A DNA stretch of 5,015 nucleotides from Deltaproteobacteria bacterium (GTDB lineage: Bacteria > Desulfobacterota > Desulfobacteria > C00003060 > C00003106): NCBI GenBank assembly GCA_019314005.1, contig JAFDAE010000183.1, forward strand, positions 1 to 5,015, written 5' to 3'. Positions 1 through 4,418 of the stretch are shown here, one piece after another; position 1 is the stretch's first letter; every line of letters starts with the position of its first letter. The translations under genes and the position numbers were made by a program. Below the pieces are notes generated by a model. The model was given only the letters and a program-made list of their open reading frames with translations. It was not told the DNA's origin and made no database searches.

Positions 1-1
1 C

Positions 2-730
2 GACGGAAATGCCATTCTCGGTCTCCTGGGACTGGTATTCGGCATCTGGGTCGGAACACTTTTTCTTAAAAAGGGTTATAATCTGGGACGTACCCAGGCT
101 ACTCATGCCGCGGCGGGATGGATGCTGCCACTTATAATGCTTGGCTTTCTGGCCCTGCTCATTGCCTTCCCGCAGATTGAAGGTCAAAACAGAAGCGGCG
201 TTCTCTTTTACAGTCTGAAAGGTCCCGGGTTCATGCATGCGCCCCTTCTCATTTCTCTGGGAGTCGGCCTTGCTATAGGATTTCTCGCACAGCGAAGCCG
301 GTTTTGCACTATGGGGGCCTGGCGAGACTTCATACTCTTTCGTCAAACTCATCTCCTTTCAGGTTTCATTGCCCTCGTAGTTGCTGCATTTGTTACCAAT
401 CTTATCGTCGGACAGTTTCACCCGGGATTTAAAGGTCAGCCTGTCGCCCATACAATGCATATCTGGAACTTTGCGGGAATGGCTCTGTCCGGTCTTGCCT
501 TCGCTCTTGCCGGTGGGTGTCCCGGACGTCAGCTTTTTCTGTCCGGCGAGGGTGACGGGGATGCCGCTGTTTTTGTGCTGGGAATGATCGTCGGGGCGGG
601 ATTCGCCCACAATTTCGGTCTGGCCAGTTCCCCCAAAGGGGTTGGCCCTTACGGCATCGAGGCCGTGATTATCGGCCTGATAGTTTGTCTGTTTATTGGA
701 TTTGCGATGAAAAAAAGGAGTAAAATATGA
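2..730 (+). CDS. yedE: YedE/YeeE-family putative selenium or sulfur-compound transporter, C-terminal part
   Basis: Inner-membrane protein of the YeeE/YedE family, whose characterised relatives import thiosulfate; some members are annotated as selenium-metabolism transporters. The frame is open from the left edge, so the start lies outside and only 242 residues are visible. Hydrophobic segments occur near fragment residues 3-22, 38-57, 80-97, 118-138, 156-173, 188-206 and 218-236. Two signature cysteines are present: SRFCTMGAWRD (Cys102) and GGCPGRQL (Cys173), followed by GEGDGDAAV and AHNFG, which are typical of the YedE branch. The end is a short basic tail (KKRSKI). An internal ATG at 122 is not the true start, because in-frame membrane sequence precedes it. 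The TGA stop overlaps the ATG of the TusA-like gene (ATGA at 727-730). The family call is strong; the substrate is inferred. Confidence 0.88.
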   Translation, partial: DGNAILGLLGLVFGIWVGTLFLKKGYNLGRTQATHAAAGWMLPLIMLGFLALLIAFPQIEGQNRSGVLFYSLKGPGFMHAPLLISLGVGLAIGFLAQRSRFCTMGAWRDFILFRQTHLLSGFIALVVAAFVTNLIVGQFHPGFKGQPVAHTMHIWNFAGMALSGLAFALAGGCPGRQLFLSGEGDGDAAVFVLGMIVGAGFAHNFGLASSPKGVGPYGIEAVIIGLIVCLFIGFAMKKRSKI

Positions 731-945
731 GTACAAAAGTTGATGCACGAGGACTTTCCTGCCCTCAGCCGGTTTTGATGACCATCGATGAGATAAAGGC
801 GGGGGTTACAAGCGAGATCGAGATTCTCGTAGATACGGAGACATCAAAGGAAAATGTCTCGCGTGCCGCCACAAGTCAGGGCTGGAAAGTAGCAAATGTC
901 AGTGAAGAAGGCAATGAATACACAATTTCTATAAAGAAGGATTAG
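727..945 (+). CDS. TusA-like sulfurtransferase / sulfur (selenium) carrier protein
   Basis: Small cytoplasmic protein of the TusA/SirA/YeeD family (72 residues, the usual size). The hallmark is the N-terminal DARGLSCPQPV: Cys12 in a C-P-x-P motif at the start of the first helix, which carries a persulfide (or selenide) in family members. The remainder fits the compact two-layer fold, with a central acidic strand (EIEILVDTETSKENV) and a final strand (EYTISIKKD). The start is supported by AGGAG at 716-720, six bases before ATG. It overlaps the yedE stop by ATGA, so translation is probably coupled. YedE-TusA pairing is known for thiosulfate uptake (YeeE-YeeD) and in selenium clusters (YedE-YedF). 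Here the TusA domain stands alone, without the DsrE-like domain of YedF. The protein probably receives the sulfur or selenium species imported by the transporter. Confidence 0.9.
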   Translation: MSTKVDARGLSCPQPVLMTIDEIKAGVTSEIEILVDTETSKENVSRAATSQGWKVANVSEEGNEYTISIKKD

Positions 946-947
946 CT

Positions 948-1505
948 GTGTCTCTTTTGGGTTTTTTCAAAGGTAAACGAAAGCCGGGCACACCGGGCGA
1001 TAATGGAAACGCCGATCGCGGGATTATGGTATTTGAAAATACCAGCGAGGTTATCCAGGCGGAAAATGTCCTGAAAAGAGAAGGATGGGAAATCCGGGTC
1101 ATGGGACCGCCGCCTGAGATTCAAAGCGGCTGTGATCTGGTAATAGAGTTTCCACTCATCGAAGAGCTGAATATACTCAGGATGCTGGAGAGAGAAGGAA
1201 TTCCTCCCCTGGAGATGGTTCCCGTAACAAGCCCCCTCCTTCAACCTGTGGATCTCTTTCATATCAAGGATTTCGGTGAACACATAATGGTCCGGGCGGC
1301 TAACATGAAACTGACCGTTGAAAAGGCAACCGGAAATATTGTAAATGTTTCCGGCGGTGGTTGCCCGGATGTTCCCTATCTGGCCTATGAGATGGTGGGT
1401 CAAACGCTTGCCGATGCACCCAGTCCACGTGAAATAGGACATACCCTCTGCGGATATGCCCTGCAGTTGGCCTATGAGGAGGTACGACGCCGGTGCTTGC
1501 CATAG
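948..1505 (+). CDS. DUF3343 (putative Se/S carrier-like) protein with C-terminal cysteine-containing extension
   Basis: 185 residues. After a basic, Gly/Pro-rich N-terminal tail (about 1-24), residues 25-88 match DUF3343: GIMVFENTSEVIQAENVLK, then IRVMGPPPEIQSGCDLVIEF. Cys62 sits at the family's conserved Ser/Gly-Cys position. Residues about 100-180 form a second region with SGGGCPDVPYLAYEM (Cys139) and GHTLCGYALQ (Cys168); I cannot name this domain. The start is GTG, supported by AAGAAGG at 934-940, with seven bases between it and GTG. The later ATG at 1026 would cut into the first strand of the domain. It begins two bases after the tusA-like stop and overlaps the next gene by 13 bases. DUF3343 is a presumed sulfur/selenium carrier by association only. 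With TusA and a CxxC protein beside it, a thiol relay role is a reasonable inference. Confidence 0.8.
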   Translation: MSLLGFFKGKRKPGTPGDNGNADRGIMVFENTSEVIQAENVLKREGWEIRVMGPPPEIQSGCDLVIEFPLIEELNILRMLEREGIPPLEMVPVTSPLLQPVDLFHIKDFGEHIMVRAANMKLTVEKATGNIVNVSGGGCPDVPYLAYEMVGQTLADAPSPREIGHTLCGYALQLAYEEVRRRCLP

Positions 1506-2356
1506 CAGGGACAGTGCCCTCCGAAGATTTCCCCCTTGTAGACGGGAAAATCACAATGGTGGGTAATGAAATCCGAATAGATGATAAACGCGTATCCGTA
1601 AACCGGGGGACACCTGCTCTGATGGCAGCAGCGCTCAAGACCGCGAAAACACTCGGTCAACCGGCACCCTTCGGATATCTGGTCGGAGATATCGGCCGGG
1701 GAAAGGGAAGCCGGCGCCTTTACAAATATTTAACCGACCACTTGCCTCAGTCTGACTTTCAAACCCTTACATTCCATTACCTGCAGCCCATTGTTCACTG
1801 GCATGAACGCCTGCAGCAAGCCTTACATGAAATGAAAGAACTGCCAATCCTGATAGCTGACGCCGGATTTATGTACGCGGCCAAAATGAGCGGCAAGTCT
1901 TCACTATACGACCTCTTTACCCCTGACATCGGAGAGCTGGCCTTTCTGGCGGATGAAAAAGCGCCCCACCCTTTCTATACTCGCGGATTTATACTGCATG
2001 ATGAAAACAGGGTATCTGATCTGATTGCACGCGCATACACTCACAACAATGCCGCACATTTTCTCCTGGTCAAAGGAAAGCAGGATTACCTGGCCGACCG
2101 ACAAGGAATACTGGAAACGGTAGATAGACCGATGGAGGAAGCCCTTGAAGCCATGGGCGGCACCGGTGATACCCTGACTGGTATTGTTTCGGCCCTGATT
2201 GATTCGGGCATGGCGATCAGAGAAGCGGCAGTAGTGGCAATGAAGGCAAACCGGCTGGCGGGTCATTACGCGAAACCCACACCGGCACCTCAGATTATAG
2301 AAGTTATCCATCACATTCCGAAAGCGTTATCGAAAATCCTCGAAAAAAGAGTTTAA
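1493..2356 (+). CDS. NAD(P)H-hydrate dehydratase-like / sugar-kinase-fold protein, divergent
   Basis: 287 residues related to the C-terminal (dehydratase) domain of YjeF/Nnr proteins, of the ribokinase-like fold, without the epimerase domain. The C-terminal half shows the family landmarks in order: LFTPDIGELAFLAD (141-154, the TPxxGE element, lacking the usual His), FLLVKG (190-195), and the nucleotide/catalytic loop MGGTGDTLTG (221-230) with the presumed catalytic Asp226, then VAMKANRLAGHYA. The N-terminal half does not look like a canonical Nnr: it has VNRGTPALMAAAL, YLVGDIGRGKGSRRLYKYL (residues 62-80), a His-rich FHYLQPIVHWH and ADAGFMYAAKMSG. The start is GTG with a strong GAGGAGGT at 1476-1483, nine bases upstream and inside the previous gene. 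ATP/ADP-dependent repair of hydrated NAD(P)H is the default family activity. The divergence and the neighbourhood suggest a specialised ATP-using role in sulfur or selenium handling, which is inference only. Confidence 0.72.
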   Translation: MLAIAGTVPSEDFPLVDGKITMVGNEIRIDDKRVSVNRGTPALMAAALKTAKTLGQPAPFGYLVGDIGRGKGSRRLYKYLTDHLPQSDFQTLTFHYLQPIVHWHERLQQALHEMKELPILIADAGFMYAAKMSGKSSLYDLFTPDIGELAFLADEKAPHPFYTRGFILHDENRVSDLIARAYTHNNAAHFLLVKGKQDYLADRQGILETVDRPMEEALEAMGGTGDTLTGIVSALIDSGMAIREAAVVAMKANRLAGHYAKPTPAPQIIEVIHHIPKALSKILEKRV

Positions 2357-2359
2357 AAC

Positions 2360-2593
2360 ATGTCAAAAGAAGAAGGTCGCATTCACCCTGAAATGACAGT
2401 TATAGATACAATTACACGTTACAGGGAAACCGAAAAAGTCTTCAAGAAATTTGATAAAAAGGCAGGTGTCTGTATATGTTGCGAGGCTCTTTTTGATACA
2501 ATCCGAGTAGTTTCAGAAAAGTTTAATCTCGAATTGGATAGTCTTTTGTCTGAATTGAAAACTGCTGCGGGTACACAAAAATGCAGGAGATAG
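2360..2593 (+). CDS. DUF1858 domain protein (hybrid-cluster-associated redox disulfide type)
   Basis: 77-residue protein. Residues 8-66 follow the DUF1858 pattern: IHPEMTVIDTITRYRETEKVFKKF, then GVCICCEALFDTIRVV (Cys38, Cys40, Cys41) and FNLELDSLLSELK. The family normally has a CxxC pair; here the pair is Cys38-Cys41 with an additional cysteine at 40, giving C-I-C-C. A lone Cys75 lies in the tail. Small proteins of this family are thought to be redox-disulfide or thiol carriers, but their biochemistry is poorly known. It starts three bases after the kinase-like gene stops, so it is probably in the same transcript. The ribosome site is weak (AAAAAAGAG at 2343-2351). It is the last gene of the cluster, and the stop codon sits in the stem of a hairpin. 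Confidence 0.82.
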   Translation: MSKEEGRIHPEMTVIDTITRYRETEKVFKKFDKKAGVCICCEALFDTIRVVSEKFNLELDSLLSELKTAAGTQKCRR

Positions 2594-2617
2594 GGAAATA
2601 TAGAATGTCCCTATTTT
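2590..2617 (+). terminator. Hairpin with T-run at the end of the YedE-TusA operon
   Basis: ATAGGGA (2590-2596) pairs perfectly with TCCCTAT (2608-2614) around an 11-base loop, followed by T2614-T2617 and then G. The stem includes the stop codon of the DUF1858 gene. It resembles a weak rho-independent terminator: only seven pairs, of which three are G-C, and a short T-run. No promoter or plus-strand gene follows for about 900 bases, which fits an operon end here. Alternatively it may be a dispersed palindromic repeat. Confidence 0.5.
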
Positions 2618-2690
2618 GTTCCTGTTCAGGCTATACGGCGATCCATTTCTGATTTTATTGAAAGTCCATTCAAATAATCCGCGTTTGATT

Positions 2691-2706
2691 CCTTAGTCCC
2701 TTAGTC
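2691..2706. repeat. Perfect 8-bp tandem duplication (ccttagtc x2)
   Basis: CCTTAGTC occurs twice head-to-tail without mismatch. It lies 48 bases upstream of a second set of 8-bp duplications of unrelated sequence, so the period but not the unit is shared. No function can be assigned; replication slippage in non-coding DNA is the simplest explanation. Confidence 0.75.
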
Positions 2707-2754
2707 GTAAAATTCGTGCAAAAACGGCAAGAAAAAGCTGTAACTACTTGAGCC

Positions 2755-2794
2755 GATAAGCTGATAAGCTTAAGAGCTTAAGAGCTGATAACTC
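2755..2794. repeat. Compound 8-bp tandem repeats (gataagct x2, taagagct x2, partial third unit)
   Basis: GATAAGCT is repeated at 2755-2762 and 2763-2770, followed directly by TAAGAGCT at 2771-2778 and 2779-2786, then a partial return to GATAA at 2787-2791. The pattern is A-A-B-B-A', and the two units share the AGCT end. The array contains overlapping CTTAAG and AAGCTT palindromes and ends about 12 bases before the stop of the transposase remnant. Confidence 0.8.
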
Positions 2795-2805
2795 AACTTT
2801 TGGGA

Positions 2806-3366
2806 TTAGATTTCATTGATAACAAGTTTGTTCTTTGACAGATTGACATAATTGAGTGCTATTTCCAGCAGTGTATCGAAGATAGTCTGTGCTGTTTTTT
2901 CACAGAAAGCACCCATTTCACGAAGACGATCCGCTGCCAGAGTGAGGATTCTGTACAATGCTTCAACGAACGATATGTCGCTCAGTTCATCACAACAAGC
3001 ATAGAATAGGTCACCGAAGGTTCTATCATCAGTTTCCAGGCGACACCGGTAGGTCAGAAACATGTAGCGCATGAACACAATGGTGGTGTGAGCGATCAGG
3101 GCATCGTAGTCACGGCACTGGATCTCTTTTGCCAACTTCAGATGTTGCTTGGCCATTTTGAAGAACACTTCGATATCCCAACGCTTGCCGTAGATCCGGA
3201 CAACATCTTCGTCAGGAAGGTGGATATCGGTGGACAGCAGCGCAAGCCAGTCTTTCTTACGGCGGTCGCGGACAAAGACCACCTTGGCTTTTTGTTCGTC
3301 TTTGAGCGTTACAATAACGCCGGCCAGAATCTTTGCCCGGCCCCGGCGCTTTGTTGGACGAAGCCG
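2806..3366 (-). pseudogene. IS4-family transposase, 5'-truncated remnant
   Basis: The minus-strand frame is open for 186 codons before the stop at 2806. It reads KRRGRAKILAGVIVTL, then VVFVRDRRKKDWLALLSTD, IYGKRWDIEVFFKMAKQHLK and HTTIVFMRYMFL. The string YGKRWDIEVFFKMAK fits exactly the Y-2-R-3-E-6-K signature of IS4-family DDE transposases, whose Glu is the third catalytic acid. The N-terminal half with the first two catalytic Asp residues is absent: going upstream, the frame meets TAG at 3369-3367, inside a small hairpin, and no other frame there continues the homology. Family members are usually over 400 residues, so under half remains. A GTG at 3282 could give a 158-residue product but has no support as a real start. 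It is inactive as a transposase and was probably interrupted by the IS91-like element to its right. Confidence 0.85.
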
Positions 3367-3375
3367 CTACGCGGC
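3363..3375. repeat. Perfect GCCGC/GCGGC hairpin at the transposase-remnant junction
   Basis: GCCGC (3363-3367) pairs with GCGGC (3371-3375) across the three-base loop TAC. The in-frame stop that ends the IS4 remnant lies in this hairpin, and plausible transposase homology stops within about 10 bases of it. IS91-family elements carry hairpins near their ends instead of terminal inverted repeats, so this may mark or lie near the left boundary of the element. That is inference. Confidence 0.45.
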
Positions 3376-3453
3376 AGGCAATTTGAGCAATTTTTTTCTC
3401 CCTGATTAACCTGCTGTAAATTCCTTCTTTCTTTGTGATAAAAAGAAAACGGT

Positions 3454-3473
3454 AAGGCAAGCACATTTGCCTT
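3454..3473 (+). promoter_or_regulatory. Leader hairpin upstream of the recombinase gene
   Basis: AAGGCAA (3454-3460) pairs with TTGCCTT (3467-3473) around the loop GCACAT. After one T-T mismatch the stem can extend by G3452-C3475 and G3451-T3476. It lies 19 bases before the strong ribosome site GAGGAGGT (3493-3500). It could be part of the element's terminus or a translational control structure; nothing in the sequence decides between them. Confidence 0.4.
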
Positions 3474-3504
3474 TCTTATCAATTATTACAAAGAGGAGGT
3501 TACA

Positions 3505-4418
3505 ATGAACATCAACATGCCAAAAAATCCGCAATTTATCAAGTATTATCGGAAACACCAAAAGTGTCTGAAACTCAATGGATTTCAGCCAAAAACCATT
3601 GAGGCATACTCAAGGGCAATCAGACGTATCGGAAACTATTTCGATTGCCGGATCGACAATCTTACATCTGACCAGTTACTTGACTATTTCAACGAACTCT
3701 TGGAGTCTCATTCCTGGAGCGCGGTCAAACTCGATCTGTACGGCCTGAAATTCTTCTACACCAGTGTGCTGAATAAAACCTGGCATGACATCCCCTTGAT
3801 CAAGCCGCCAAAGACAACCAGGATTCCGGATATTCTGTCCGTCGATCAGGTAAAGCAACTCATTGTCGCAACCAACAGGTTGAGTTATAAGGTCTTTTTC
3901 TTCACAATCTACAGCATGGGACTGCGTCTTGGCGAAGGTATAAAGTTGACAGTGGGAGATATAGACTCCGCCAACATGCGGGTTCATATCCGTGACGCCA
4001 AGGGTAACAAAGACAGGCTGGTTCCTCTGCCGGAAAACACATTGCGCATTCTGAGAAAATTCTGGAACCTTCACAGACATCCCCATTTCATTTTCCCAAA
4101 CCGTAAAAGAGGACTGAAAAATGCAAGACTGGTTGATCGGCCTTTGGAAAGAGGTGGCATCCAGACAGCCATGAAAACCGTTGTCCAACAAATCGGCATT
4201 AAAAAAAAATCTCATGCCATTCCCTGCGTCACAGCTATGCGACGCATTTGCTGGAAGCAGGGGTTGATCTTATCGAATTACAACAAATCCTGGGCCATGT
4301 CAGTGTCCTGACAACCTCCAGATACACTCACCTCACGACCAACACCCGAGACAATGCCTGCCAGGCTATCAATACGCTGGCCAGCACCTTTGACATAACA
4401 TGGGGAGGGGTCAAATGA
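3505..4418 (+). CDS. Tyrosine recombinase/integrase associated with IS91-like element, split by a -1 frameshift at A9
   Basis: Site-specific recombinase of the tyrosine (phage integrase) family that cuts and joins DNA through a covalent tyrosine intermediate. Start ATG has GAGGAGGT four bases upstream. The N-terminal SAM-like core-binding domain covers about 8-98 ([20 protein letters not shown]). The catalytic domain begins near 108: MGLRLGE (Arg141) and [12 protein letters not shown] (Lys166). Read straight, the frame becomes meaningless after GIKKK and stops at 4311 (268 residues). With one base re-read in the nine A at 4201-4209 it continues as [18 protein letters not shown] (His239, Arg242), QQILGHVSV (His265) and TTSRYTHL (Tyr274), ending at 4418 after 304 residues, the normal length. 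All downstream catalytic residues therefore need the shift. The TGA stop overlaps the transposase ATG. It may be a programmed shift, a pseudogene or a sequencing error. Confidence 0.85.
4201..4209 (+). promoter_or_regulatory. Slippery A9 run, candidate -1 frameshift or polymerase-slippage site
   Basis: Nine consecutive A contain A-AAA-AAA heptamers, the classical -1 slip sequence in insertion sequences, and are also long enough for RNA-polymerase realignment. The recombinase homology changes from frame 1 to frame 3 of the window exactly here (codons before: AAA AAA AAA; after: ATC TCA TGC CAT). Insertion of one extra A in mRNA, or a -1 ribosomal slip, gives the full recombinase. Confidence 0.6.
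4222..4262 (+). promoter_or_regulatory. Two competing stem-loops downstream of the slip site
   Basis: TGCGTC (4225-4230) pairs perfectly with GACGCA (4241-4246) around a 10-base loop. CCCTGC (4222-4227) can instead pair perfectly with GCAGGG (4257-4262). The first stem begins 15 bases after the last A of the run and the second 12, somewhat further than the usual 5-9 base spacer of -1 stimulatory structures. They lie in codons for conserved residues ([15 protein letters not shown]), so they may be coincidental. Confidence 0.35.

Larger units (their letters stand above)
2618..2805. other. Gene-free spacer between operon and transposase remnant
   Basis: No open frame with recognisable content, no tRNA and no clear promoter. 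The stretch is AT-rich and contains two groups of 8-bp tandem duplications (described separately). It probably includes decayed insertion-sequence flank next to the IS4 remnant, but I could not identify a terminal inverted repeat. Confidence 0.6.

Noticed and set aside
942..1442. 166-codon minus-strand open frame opposite the DUF3343 gene
   Set aside because: Lies entirely over a gene with clear family motifs, good ribosome site and operon spacing; its translation shows no recognisable domain. It is a shadow frame.
2755..2794. Short repeats as the start of a CRISPR array
   Set aside because: Units are 8 bp, directly adjacent without spacers, and no cas gene is in the window.
3353..3375. GTTGGAC plus nearby hairpin as an integron attC site
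   Set aside because: GTTRRRY is a very degenerate seven-mer; no matching RYYYAAC core at a proper distance or attC-like stem could be found, and the neighbouring recombinase lacks visible integron-integrase context.
3088..3405. 105-codon plus-strand open frame over the transposase remnant
   Set aside because: Antisense to the IS4 signature region and without any familiar motif or ribosome site; shadow of the remnant.
3383..3411. TTGAGC with an AT-rich -10-like segment as a promoter for the recombinase
   Set aside because: With 17-bp spacing the -10 would be TTAACC, a poor match; other spacings are not better supported in this AT-rich leader.
3257..3466. 69-codon minus-strand frame as the missing N-terminal part of the IS4 transposase (frameshift)
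   Set aside because: Its translation does not resemble the expected IS4 segment and overlaps the correct frame between 3257 and 3366, which already carries the homology. Truncation explains the data better.
4303..4314. TGA at 4309-4311 as a selenocysteine codon, given the possible selenium context
   Set aside because: The frame before it (from 4210 on) is out-of-frame nonsense relative to the recombinase; the real catalytic domain is in the other frame, so the TGA is an ordinary stop.
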